The notes under the pieces are model-generated. The model was given only the letters and a program-made list of their open reading frames with translations. It had not been told where the DNA came from and did no database searches. Positions 1 to 23,377 of a stretch of DNA of 64,000 nucleotides are shown here, piece by piece (position 1 is the stretch's first letter; every line of letters begins with the position of its first letter). Position numbers and translations under genes: made by a program. Source of the DNA: Hormiphora californensis (lineage: Eukaryota; Ctenophora; Tentaculata; Cydippida; Pleurobrachiidae); NCBI GenBank assembly GCA_020137815.1, contig CM035361.1, positions 1,050,524-1,114,523 on the forward strand, read 5' to 3'.

Positions 1-246
1 TGGGATAAAAATTAAACAATTGAGAAAAAGTGCAGGGTATATTTGTCACCATGGTAACCCATCTAAGTGTACACTGGAAAGTGAAAAATGTGACCCTGAT
101 ACTTGATGATCACCGATCACTGCACTGATCACTGATCAGTCTTTCTGGTTTCCTAACCGGGCCGGTGGAGTACCTCTCCAACTAGTGAGTAGTGATCAGC
201 TCATTAGTGTACACTGTACTACACTGTACAGTGCAACTCAACATGA

Positions 247-327
247 TCTCTCTAGCTCTGATTTCAACTAAATTATCACAAACTCTCAACTCTCTAGCTC
301 TAATTTCAACTAAATTATCACAAACCT
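247..327. repeat. 43-bp tandem duplication
   Basis: CTAGCTCTGATTTCAACTAA and following bases occur twice in a row with one or two changes. Apart from this, the CATCACTGATCAC palindromes near 108-140 and the MITE end above, 1-740 holds no exon I can recognise; the missing C-terminal EXOC6 exons were looked for and not found. Confidence 0.8.
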
Positions 328-654
328 ATACCTGTATTGGAATGAGAAGTTTAATTTCTGACACCCCAGCTACTGGTGAGTCCAAAGCGAACCCTTCGTA
401 GGCTATCACATCCTGGTCCAGTATGTCCAGTGCTACCCGTGTCATCTGAATGGAGTGTTATTACATGGTTGTTGTGATGATAGTGACGATTTAGTGGCAG
501 GATTTTTTTCTCCCGATATAGGAAATTAACATTGGGCAACATTTTTTGACCCCGATTTAGTGGACACCCCGATTTAGTGGACAAATCCCTTTCCCCCGAG
601 GATGCCACTAAATCGAGGTCCGACTGTACCAACCATTGCACTGTTTACTGAACT

Positions 655-684
655 GTGACGTCACACAGAGGGGTGTGACGTCAC
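655..684. repeat. Palindrome with two TGACGTCA sites
   Basis: GTGACGTCACAC is followed by the inverted GGTGTGACGTCAC. TGACGTCA is the CREB/ATF consensus, but this place is within or beyond the 3' part of EXOC6, so promoter function is not supported. A decayed pogo-type MITE right end (CCACTAAATCGAGGTCCGACTG) precedes it at about 540-627. Confidence 0.5.
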
Positions 685-1024
685 GGAATTGAACAAATGC
701 CAACTAAAACTTGCCAGTCTTGTCTTACTTCGCGAACTGTGCTAACTTGAATTAGCTGGTCTCTGCTGGAAGTGATGTAAAACTAGTACCTGTGTAATAG
801 AGGGGTCAATAAAGATGTCGTATAGTTTCTTGGAGATGTGGTTACCGGCTGCCTCACATGATCCAATCGCTACGTTCTGCTCCAACTATGTGAGAGATAA
901 AGATTACAACTCTCCGGCATTTAACATGTTTAAGTGATCTTTATTTTTAGCGCCATCGCAGCTTGTACTTCAATGTTCATATTTTCAATAGTTTTTATTG
1001 GAGACAGCACAAACAAGTTGGTAA

Positions 1025-1611
1025 CTTGGTAATGAAATTACCCCTCTGCGCTAGCTCACGGAGGGGTAATAATATCGCTTGTACGGCGGGAAAAAAATTC
1101 CTGTGTCCAAACTACAAAATAGAAAGTTCTAATTTTTTGAACATACCGAGGAAATTGTCTGAGCTACCATTACATACCGGAATTTTTCGATATTTTGGCC
1201 ATTAACACTGTTTTTGTTTTTGGAAAACTATGAAGATGCTGGAATTTGGCTACAAAAAGCTTCAGAAATGTGCAAAATGCCATTCCAAAGGTATTAGAGG
1301 TGGATTCATTGATAACTAAGCTATATTCGAGTCAGAATAAATTCCACAAGATTGGAATTTTATGCCCATATAAGGAGTTATGCGACACACCTCTGTTGTT
1401 AAACATGTGGTGGAATCGCTACCGGTCGTTACTTTCTGTAGAATTCAGGTCCTGGTTACTATACAAACTAGTACCATACGTTTTAGATAGGTTTTAGACA
1501 AGTTTTCGATAACTTTTCATGAGAAGGTCCTGTAAATTTTCATTTTTAGGTAGGCGGTATTGTCACCCCTATATGCAATAATAGGGGTGACTTCGTAACC
1601 AAGTTGGTAAC
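1025..1611. mobile_element. 587-bp insertion present only in duplication unit A
   Basis: Unit B reads straight through this point at 6,040. In unit A the insert is flanked on both sides by AAGTTGGTAAC. Its ends are imperfect inverted repeats of the GGTAACGAAATTACCCCT type, so it looks like a non-autonomous DNA transposon or a hairpin-element expansion. There is no convincing coding region. Confidence 0.6.
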
Positions 1612-2320
1612 GAAATTACCCCTCTACATTGCGATAGTAAGGCACGTTTTAGCGTGCCCGCAATGTAGGGGTAATTGCGTTACCAAACAAACAAGAGAAC
1701 ATCTAAAACACCTGAAAATACAGTTTCCAAATACCTGTGTGAACGTTTTGAAGGTGTTTTTCAGGTAGTTCAGTAGGTCGTTCATGTAATCCGAGGGGTA
1801 CTCCCGGGCTTCTGTTGTCATCCAGTTGTACCTGAGAAAGTGCCCATATATGGTGTTGTTTCTCACAGGGAGTGTGACCATATATGGTGCTGTTTGTGAC
1901 TATATATGGTGCTGTTTGTGACCATATATGGTGCTGTTTGTCAAGTGACAGGGAATAAACAGTTAGTTATTATGTACCTGGTTGTTTTACCGCTGACGTG
2001 TTATATTTTGTTCAGAATTTCACTACAGGAATCATACCTTGAAAGCTCAAAGAATTCGTCGATCTTTTCCATTAGTTTGGCGTGTATCCGAGTCTTGGCC
2101 TCCTCTTTCACCTGCAAAGAAGTCCGTTAGAAACCAGCACTTACAAAAAGCTGTCAACCGGTCCATATTTGGCTATGCCCATATAAGGTATGTTTTTACC
2201 TTGACGAACATCTTCAGCCCGTAGAGGTCTCTAGCTCGAGTTGTATCTGACACTGTACAGCCAGTTTTAGAAGACACAAACGTCTCCATACAAGAGGAAT
2301 ATCTGGTGAGGAATTAGCAA

Positions 2321-2480
2321 TGAGAGAGAGAGAGAGAGGAGAGAGAGAGAAGAGAGAGAGAGAGAGTGAGAGAGAGAGAGATAGGACCTATAGAGTAGAT
2401 AGAGAGATATGATCTATAGCTCGAGATAGACTAGAGAGGATAGAGAATATAGAGAGCATAGATAGAGATAGATAGAATCT
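2321..2480. repeat. (GA)n microsatellite, decaying
   Basis: GA-rich run in unit A, with interruptions (GATAGA). The equivalent place in unit B (6,751-6,900) is a cleaner and longer (GA)n. Confidence 0.85.
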
Positions 2481-5400
2481 AAAGAGACGAAGTCCTTACC
2501 AAGCAATTATGAAGTATGGGAGTCAAAACAAAATTAAACATTGTCATAATGATAATGATCTTACTTCTGTAGGAAGTGTGTTTAATGATTTGAACTATTT
2601 GAGACAACACCGGAGTCTCTCCTTCGTTGTCATTGTATTTCCAGTAGACATTCTTTATTTTAGTAGCAGCCGTATAGTTTTGAAACCATCACCAGTCATC
2701 CACCTAGAGTATGTACGTTGAGTTATCTGTATTATAGGGATCTACGAGGGTCGGGAGTTATCTTATTTCAGAGTGTACCAATCCTGTAATTTAAATTATG
2801 TTGCAACGAGGAGAAGCCCAATGTCTATTGGTAACTTGAGAGAGACTTCCAGCCGTTCCCAGCAACCAAGATTGTACATCGTGACCCGATTTATTCAGGG
2901 ATCTCGAAGGCGAAAGAGGTTTGCCCGGGTAATGTACAAGGACTCTTTCTGGAATCCAAATCCAGAATGAGGTTGCAATCTAAGTGAACTCCAATGTCTT
3001 CCCTCATTACTTCTGGGAATTTTAGCTTGGGAATCATCTAGGTACAGAATGGGTAGGAAGACTTTCGATCAAAGAGGAGAGGATGGATTTGTCGATTGCG
3101 TTGTAGGCACAGCCCATTAGGTTCTGCAGCTCGATATCAGACTCGACAGTCAGGGAGAGTAGTTGTCTTGGTCGAACACCTGAACAAGTTGGGTACAATG
3201 TCTCCTCTCTTTTAGGAAGGGGGTAGAGTCACTAGCCCCCATCCAGAGTATGGAGTGTGATTTAAGAGTTTTCTAACATCTGACAAACTTACATGTCTAA
3301 AATTTCCCCTTCCAAACTTTCTGTAAACTATCACAGTACTTCTGGTATAGGTCGATTAGTTGTTTATACAGCTTGCTGACGTTCAACTCATACCTAGAAG
3401 ATAACAGACTTGGTTAACTTTAGTTAACAATCATACTTTTACTCTCCTTAGTAAAAGTAATAATCTCACTTTTACTCTCCTTACTAAAAGTAACAATCTC
3501 ACTTTTTAGCTTACCCTGACAATGTTTGACAGAACAGCACCAACAACAACTTCAAATCCAGTAACTGGTGTGGTTTGTCTTGTTTATAAAGTAGAAACTG
3601 ATCTAAACTGCCCAAACTGTGCAGGAAATGTGTCCATAACTCGTCTATTGTAGCATGTGTCACCAAACCTGTAATTTTAAGTTGTGTCAAAGATGGAGAG
3701 GAGCAGAGAAGTTGTTTTGTTCAAACCCTTTTTTATTGTAGTGAGACAGGGTCGAGCAAGGCAACTCAAAAGTAAAAATATGTTCAAACTTCAAGTTTCC
3801 TCAAAAGACAATCGAAAAATAATTGCTCCACCCTGTGTGGTGTGTAGTAGTGTATTTTCAATGACAAAGAATCCAACAACTCCAGAGAAGAACCGAACCA
3901 CATTTTTAGCTTCCTCTTTCTCCTGCTCTTCCCTTTCTTCTTGGGACTGGGGGATTGGGTGTGTTAGCGGGGGAGATGATCATCTAGTGAATATAGATGG
4001 TGATAGGGGAACACATTTTCATCTCGAAGAGGTCAAAGTATGTTCTCTCCTATCTCATATCTCATACTACGTCATGAAACTTCAAAAAGCAGCGTGAAAT
4101 GAAACATCAAAAAACAATTCGCAATATTACTTCTTACCATCTGTGTAGAAGCAGGGTAGGTTCTTGGTTCATATTTGAATGTTAGATCTGCCTGTGCCTT
4201 TCTGTCTGCGTGATACTCTTTTGAAAAGTCAGCCTTCTCTCCTGATCGTGGGAAAATAATTGGTTGAAAAGGGATTGTATATCAAAAAACTGAATCTATG
4301 CACATTGCACAGTCTCTTTCAACTTGACAATTTCGTTTGAAAACAACCAATAATAAAAATTCAACCCAGAGAGAATAACTAAAACTCAGCTTTCTCATAT
4401 AATTGTAAATCTGAACATACCAATTACGGAGTAGATATGGAGGCAGTAGTAGATGGGGGCAAAGTTTATGAAATCAAGAGGTCCATCTTCAGTTGACGCA
4501 GGTCGCCTTCCTAACACATGCTCCATAGGTATATTGAGGGCTCCTTGTGCCTGAGATATGAACGGAGGGTAGTAACTACTGTTTACAGTCCCAGATGAGC
4601 AAACCAAACCAACCAAACCAAACCAAACCAACAACCAAACCAAACCAAACCAAACCAAACCAAACCAACAACCAAAGTACAATTCTGACAAAACAAGGAG
4701 ATAATTTCTGTTGATTGAAAAGTTTCAAAAAAGAAGCGACCTCACATACCTGCCACATAGCGTTCATTCCTATATCAGGGGACATGTCCCGTATCGACTT
4801 GAGGAACTCTTTCATATCACATCTGAAGAGAAGGGGGATAGCTATAATAGCAGAAGGAGGATGGTTATAGCAGAAGGGTCAAGGGGAAATGGTTAAAAAT
4901 TCACAGTCAGATCTCGATTTACCGGATAACAGGGAGTATAAATTTCACACGACATAAAAATGAACGGTATTTGACCCTGATTATATACCGGGCAAAACCG
5001 TTTCCCCCGAGCGCGGTGACTTACCGTGATAACATCCTTGATGGTCCTGCCGTGTTTTAGGGACTCGGCTGATTCATGATGCGTGCGAAAGCTGAAGCCA
5101 TTATTGGGGGAAGAGGTGCGTTGTGCGCTAGATGTCCGGGGGGGGGGAATTACGAATAATGAGTGTTGTGCAATTGACAAGTTGTGATCAACTATCATCT
5201 CAGTTCCCACAATCACGCACAATCCCTCAATATCTTGTGGGACTGCCTTTTTACTAAGTATCATATTTGCCTTGCTCGACCCTCTTTTACCGTACCACGG
5301 TATGGAAAGGTTAGAACATTTAAACAAGATCATCTTACCTTCCCAAACACTAAAATCAATACACCCCTGCCTTCTTACCAAGTATTTTTGATTGCGGAAT

Positions 5401-5810
5401 AGTAATTCTTGTTTGACATTTCCTTCTTCAGCTTATTATAAAGATCTAACACGGGGATGCACAGCTTGATAGCCTGGATGGTAAGAGCCATGGTTCTTCA
5501 GCTCTAGTCGGTGTGATATTAGGGATTCGGGGGGATTGGGACGAGTTCCAAACTGCTTGTCTTGGATGTGGATATCTATCTCTGTTATCATCTTCCTGAA
5601 ACAAAAGTGGGTCACTCCATATTTGGGCATATATATAACGTCATCACATGTCCAAACATGGTCATGTGATACTGTCTTGGATGTGGATATCTATTTCAGT
5701 TATATCCCCATATGAGAGACATGGGATGTTAGATATTGAGACAATATTGGAGACAATATTGGGCAACTTGAATTAGCTGGTCTCTGCTGGAAGTGATGTA
5801 AAACTAGTAC

Positions 5811-10831
<5,021 letters not shown>

Positions 10832-10850
10832 CTGAAGTTTAATAAATGCT

Positions 10851-10908
10851 GTCGGACCTCGATTTACCGGGATATTAGGGGTTTACCCGGTAAATCGGGG
10901 TCCGACTG
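10851..10908. mobile_element. Short pogo/Tigger-type MITE
   Basis: Inverted ends read GTCGGACCTCGATTTACCGG and, complementary to them, CCGGTAAATCGGGGTCCGAC. It belongs to the CAGTCGGACC family found throughout the window. Confidence 0.6.
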
Positions 10909-10936
10909 TATTATATCTGAACGTAAGTGTATCTAC

Positions 10937-11035
10937 CAGGAATCGACCGAAACAAGTAAACAACCAATCAGAACTCGCTGTTAAGGTCACGTGATTGGTT
11001 ATCAGCCAATCAGGGACCGTTTTGCCGAATTTCTG
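10937..11035. mobile_element. Degenerate copy of the 109-bp hAT-type MITE
   Basis: It begins CAGGAATCGACCGAAACAAG and shares the internal CACGTGATTGGTTATCAGCC segment, but its right end is decayed. It lies in the spacer between NAA35 and the first visible EXOC6 exon. The rest of 11,036-12,087 shows no gene that I can recognise. Confidence 0.6.
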
Positions 11036-12087
11036 TACCTCCTTTAAGGTGTTTTTGAGATCCGATCATCTCCACTCAGAAAAAAAAGGGGTAATTTGAT
11101 AGTACTTAAATGATCCGCACCTCCGATACCATATCTACGTGACACTACAAGAGAGGAGTTGATTGCATATTACATAATTGGTAAAATTGAAATTTCATAT
11201 ATCCCAACTACCAACCCCGCTGGACTGCATGAATACTGAGCATTTTAAACTTTGGCAATAGGGTGTATTTATAGGATCGTTTATTGGTATTCCCGAAGGA
11301 TATAGATGTCATTCCCTGACATGATCCAAAAGATTTACGAAATCTGAGTAACTTTTTGAAGTCTCAGATTAAAAACCGCGGAAAATTGGCGCGGAATGGT
11401 ATTCCCGATTCCAAATATTTGTGAAATCGGGAGGTCTGGTTCTGAGTGTCTCTGAGGTGTATTATGACATGATACACTTCTCAACCAGACAAAATCGGGC
11501 ATGAGTCCCGACTGACCCCAAGCTCGATACCCATCTCACCCGCACAACTTCGAAGAGAGAAATTGTTGATTACTAATTAACAGTCCAACACGCACACACG
11601 TGCGATACAGTACTTGGGAAGTACTTAGGATCTGTTCTCAATAGCACAATATAGATGTATCCTATGAATCAGCACAACAATCTCCCAGCATCTCTGGTAT
11701 TAGTTAACTGTAAGAAGGGACTTGGGTGAGTCAAATATGAGAAGATCAGAAGTTGGGCTGAGTAGGCTTCGGTGTGTATTATACCGAACACCACCCAATG
11801 ACTGTACCCCAAGGTCATTTTAAAAACTTACTAGATGATCGAAGGGTGATTTTGATCAAAACGTTTCGACAATCACAATGTGGAGTGATCCTTAAACCTT
11901 GTTTCTCACACCATAACAAGTCTTATCAAATCATGTACCAATCGATTTACTACGTTTCCAGAAGGACATTGTGGAATGCAAAAGTCTCAAAATGGAGCGA
12001 TTGGGTGAACCCTTGTTTGTCCTTCACATCAACAAGTGTCAGTTCTTCTTAAAACCTTACAAGATCCGCCGATGTTGGTGGTATTCT

Positions 12088-16547
<4,460 letters not shown>

Positions 16548-16616
16548 GACCCCTATGTTGTGAGTCCAAACTAACGACATTGATGAGGGGTTTAGTGAAA
16601 ATACATGAGATGGGAT

Positions 16617-16922
16617 AGTCAAACCTCGATTTACCGGACCTCGATTTACCGGATCTCGATCTACCGGACCTTGATTTACCGGACCTTGATTTACCGGACC
16701 TTGATTTACCGGACCTCGATTTACCGGACCTTGATTTACCGGACCTCGATTTACCGGATCTCGATCTACCGGACCTTGATTTACCGGACCTTGATCTACT
16801 GGACGAATAAAGTCCCCCGATTACCGAAATAGATCAGAGGAGCGAGTTTAACGTACCCCCTCGATTATAAACCGTGCAAAAACCATTCCCCTCGAGGAGT
16901 CTGGTAAATCGAGGTTTGACTG
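16617..16922. mobile_element. pogo-type MITE with internally amplified 15-bp end repeat
   Basis: About 12 tandem 15-bp units (ACCTCGATTTACCGG with TTGATTT, TCGATCT and similar variants) occupy 16,622-16,805. The right end (GTAAATCGAGGTTTGACTGTA) is the family's usual terminus. The unit is itself the terminal-repeat motif, so the end has been multiplied inside the element. It lies between NAA35 and FAU. Confidence 0.75.
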
Positions 16923-17007
16923 TAGAATGACAACGACCAGTTGGTTGTTAAATAAAACCCGTACTCTGGATGTAAATAAAAATTATCCCACAAAAAAAAG
17001 AAAGTTT

Positions 17008-17999
<992 letters not shown>

Positions 18000-18289
18000 G
18001 ATAGCTAGAGAAGTTGGGGAGTAGAAATAGGGGTGGGCAGAAATACTGGACCAGTACTGTTGGTAATAGGGGGATGCGTCAAACTGAGGGGGCTTGTTAC
18101 ACTTTGGGAGAAAATGAAACACTTTGTATTGGTGAAGACTTGGGTAAATTGTGTAATATAATTAATTCAGGTACATAGCTTGTTGTTGCTTTGCTTCGAA
18201 ACTTAAGTGGTATACTTTCAGCTCGTTATATAATTCCTGTAATTTGGTAAAAATCGCTAAACCATTTCTCTCCAATTCCACCTAATATA

Positions 18290-18400
18290 CGCTCCAATAT
18301 TCTCTCCAACTCTCTCTAATTACTAATACCCTCCAATATTCTCTCAAATTCTCTCTAGTAACCTCCAATATTCTCTCTAAAACCCTCGGATTCTCTCCCG
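18290..18400. repeat. Degenerate CTCCAATATTCTCTC tandem repeat
   Basis: Six or so imperfect copies of a short motif (CTCCAATATTCTCTC / CTCTCTAATTACTAATACC) in the spacer between FAU and macroH2A. Nothing else recognisable lies in 18,125-18,760. Confidence 0.6.
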
Positions 18401-18764
18401 CATGCTAAATTGGTACAATAAAACAAAGTGTAGATGGGTCGTGAAACTGTTTAGGAGTGAATGGAACACAGAGTGGATCACATTACTGGGACTGCTGAAA
18501 AGTTCTGCTCAAGTTTGGGGGATGGGGGCATAAATGACAAAAACAATAATAAATGTCGCATCTCTTATTCTCTTATAAAGTTTTCACTCAAAAAACACAC
18601 ACGCTATAATACTCGAGTAATATAACACTTTTATAAGAGATCAAAAACTGCACTGTCCGCTCAATGTTAAGAGAAATAAGCTCTAAATTTGTTAAATATA
18701 TAACGGAAGTGTTGTAGCATATAATTTCACACCGCTATTATAGTACGCAGGCTCTGTAAAGAAG

Positions 18765-18873
18765 TCGGAACCGACCGACAAAAGTAAACAACCAATCAGA
18801 ACTCGTTGTTTAGGTCATGTGACTGGTTATCAGCCAATCAGGGATCAGTATTTCCTGATTCGGTCGGTTCCTG
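18765..18873. mobile_element. 109-bp hAT-type MITE
   Basis: Same family as 17,138 and 44,911, with both ends present (CGGAACCGACCG ... CGGTCGGTTCCTG). The flanks do not show a clear 8-bp duplication. It lies just past the macroH2A stop codon. Confidence 0.8.
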
Positions 18874-18901
18874 AGTATCTTCCTTGTTATAATGTTGTTG
18901 T

Positions 18902-21365
<2,464 letters not shown>

Positions 21366-21806
21366 CTTTGGTCAATGAAACTCCCTATCCCTTGAAAAAA
21401 TTGTTCGGAGTTCAGAAATTTCGCAAGAAATTAATGATAATTGGTATAATCAACTTCATTTCTACGTAGTCTACGCAAAATCTGCCATTTGGGAATTTCG
21501 CCGTGAGCAGAAAGCTTAGATATCAATATCAATATCAATTACAACATTTATAACAGAGTCAATATAGATTAAAAATATATACGACCCTACCCGCTCTTAC
21601 ACTTACATACATATAAAATTATTAATTATGGACATTCTTGCACGTTTCTAAAAAAAACCAATCCAAAAGTTTTCTTCAGTTTAGCAAACGGTGCTGTTAT
21701 TCTGTGTGTATTTGGTATGCTACATGTGGCAAGCGAGCTCAAAGGGGCCCTCAAACAAGACGGGAGAGGGTTTCAATTTTAAAAACCTGAAAATTTTAAT
21801 GACCTG

Positions 21807-22258
21807 ATAGGGATCCCTAAAAAAGTTCAGTAGTTACACAGCGTTTACACAGTCGTTACTCAGTCGTTACACCCAGAGCGGCGCGTGCTGCGCACAGGTG
21901 CTATTTCCAAGAAAATATTGGATTGTGTGCTGCACAATTGTGAGAACTGAGCGCCGCGGCGAAAAAAGTTTCCATAAGCGCTGCAAATCGAGTGCGAAAG
22001 ACGCAGTCGTTACACCCAGAGCGGCGCGGGCGCTCTGGGTGTAACGACTGAGTAAAGACTGTGTAAAGTCCATTTTTATTCAACTGTTCACCCCTCAACT
22101 CGTGCGCGTGCGATATTTTAATTTACGCTGCGCGCGCTACACGTTAACATGTGATAAACGCGCAAAAAATTTCCGCGTACGACTTTGGGGGGTGAACAGT
22201 TGAAAAAAAATGGAGTATAAACGCTGTGTAACTACTGAACTTTTTTAGGGATCCCTAT
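21807..22258. mobile_element. 452-bp terminal-inverted-repeat element
   Basis: Starts ATAGGGATCCCTAAAAAAGT and ends in its exact complement; the arms match for about 40 bases through ...CAGTAGTTACACAGCGTTTA. A second nested inverted pair (GTCGTTACACCCAGAGCG) lies inside. No coding capacity. It occupies the divergent spacer between macroH2A and the kinase gene. Confidence 0.8.
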
Positions 22259-22280
22259 TCAGAAATTTGTTTTTAAAATA

Positions 22281-22452
22281 CAGTCGGACCCCGATTTACC
22301 GGGCCCCGATTTACCGGAACCCCGATTTACCGGGAGGATAAACTTCTTCCGATATGGAAAAATAACGGTATTTGTCCCCGATATACCGGGCACCCCGATT
22401 TACCGGTCAAAACCCTTTCCCCCGAGCATCCCGGTAAATCGGGGTCCGACTG
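22281..22452. mobile_element. 172-bp pogo/Tigger-type MITE, TA target duplication
   Basis: Begins CAGTCGGACCCCGATTTACC and ends in the complementary sequence CTG, bordered by TA on both sides. Internal repeats of the ACCCCGATTTACCGG motif. The copy at 45,451 has the same length. Confidence 0.88.
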
Positions 22453-22739
22453 TACCAAATTCTTTTCGCGCGCACTCGGTATTTTACTCCGACGCGCAAA
22501 AACTGCGTCTTCTTTCGCGCGCGCTACGAGTTTCAAAATGGAAAACTTTAAAAATTTGAAAATTTGAACTGACTTTTTAAAAGTTTTCCAGAGTTTTGAG
22601 TTTTCCAACATTTTTGAAATATTTTTAAACTTTCTTTTCTTCTGGTCATCCAACATTTTGCCACATGCCATAGAAAATTGTCTCAGACAATTGACTGAGC
22701 CCTCAGACTTCGTGAAAACGGATGCAATTCAATTTTGGT

Positions 22740-23140
22740 GCTGTTGTCTCAAAGTCGGGGCAGCACAGGCCCCAGGGGCAGGGACGGCGCTCGTGGGTGT
22801 CCGGGTGTCCGCGGACACCCAGACCAAAAAGACGGAGAGAGAAAAGAAGAAAAAATGGAAAAAAACAAAAAGAATTTGAAAAAAATCGGTGAAAACTGCG
22901 AAATTTTGGATTTGCGCGCAGCCGGGTGTCCGGAGCTCTGCAGCCCCTGGACCCTGCCTGCGGGGGCTCTGCCCCCTACACCCCCGCCGGGGCTGCGCCC
23001 CTGGACCCTGCTAGTGGGGGGTTTCACCCCCCACACCCCCTGACCGAGGCTGCCGCCCCTGGCCCCGGACACCCAGGGACTTGCTGGGCCGAAGGCCCAG
23101 CGCCGTCCCTGCCCAGAGGAGAGGGCCGAGGGGTGATGGT
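22740..23140. repeat. GC-rich inverted/tandem repeat stretch
   Basis: Locally very GC-rich, with short palindromes (GGGTGTCCGCGGACACCC) and repeated CCCCTGGACCCTGC units, unlike the AT-rich surroundings. It lies upstream of the first recognised kinase exon; promoter or CpG-island activity is possible but not shown. Confidence 0.5.
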
Positions 23141-23377
23141 ATGATTGCCGCCAGCCGCATGGCGCGTGCCGAATGTTGTATTTCGACTTTGTATTTGTAG
23201 CTGTTATGTAGTGACATGTAATGCAGAAAGGGATCAAGATAAAGAGGTCGCAGGATGAGAAAACTGTTCTCGCGGCAGGTAACAATCTCGTGTCTGTACA
23301 ATTGGTCCCGTGATTTATTGTAACTTGATGTTTCCCATCCCTCAGCAACTAACAGCCCCGACTTATTCTCCTGACAG

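Larger units (their letters stand above)
790..5595 (-). pseudogene. Second, damaged copy of EXOC6 exons 3-16
   Basis: The same exon order as 5,811-9,963 is repeated here. The exons at 790-885, 2,200-2,302, 3,515-3,668 and 4,421-4,550 are identical or nearly so to copy B. The exon at 4,139-4,242 differs only at silent third positions. Others are broken by one-base insertions or deletions: extra A near 3,297 (101 bp against 100), extra C near 3,831, a lost G in the exon ending near 3,190, several in 5,027-5,095 and 5,380-5,595. The exon at 2,570-2,710 is scrambled. No N-terminal exons lie between the two copies, so this block would either be spliced on as a repeated C-terminal half or be dead. 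An unmerged second haplotype or poorly polished assembly explains patchy damage beside identical stretches at least as well. Confidence 0.75.

Noticed and set aside
655-684. CRE-type promoter element
   Set aside because: Two TGACGTCA words in a palindrome, but no gene start nearby; more likely a repeat remnant.
4395-4815. Trp/Phe/Gly/Leu-rich repeat protein near the EXOC6 exon
   Set aside because: It is the (CCAAA)n intron repeat fused by chance to a true exon; the acceptor at 4,551 and 8,933 cuts it off.
22749-23348. 199-codon minus-strand protein rich in Gly/Pro/Arg
   Set aside because: Arises from the GC-rich repeat stretch; no splice or family evidence, and it opposes the kinase gene.
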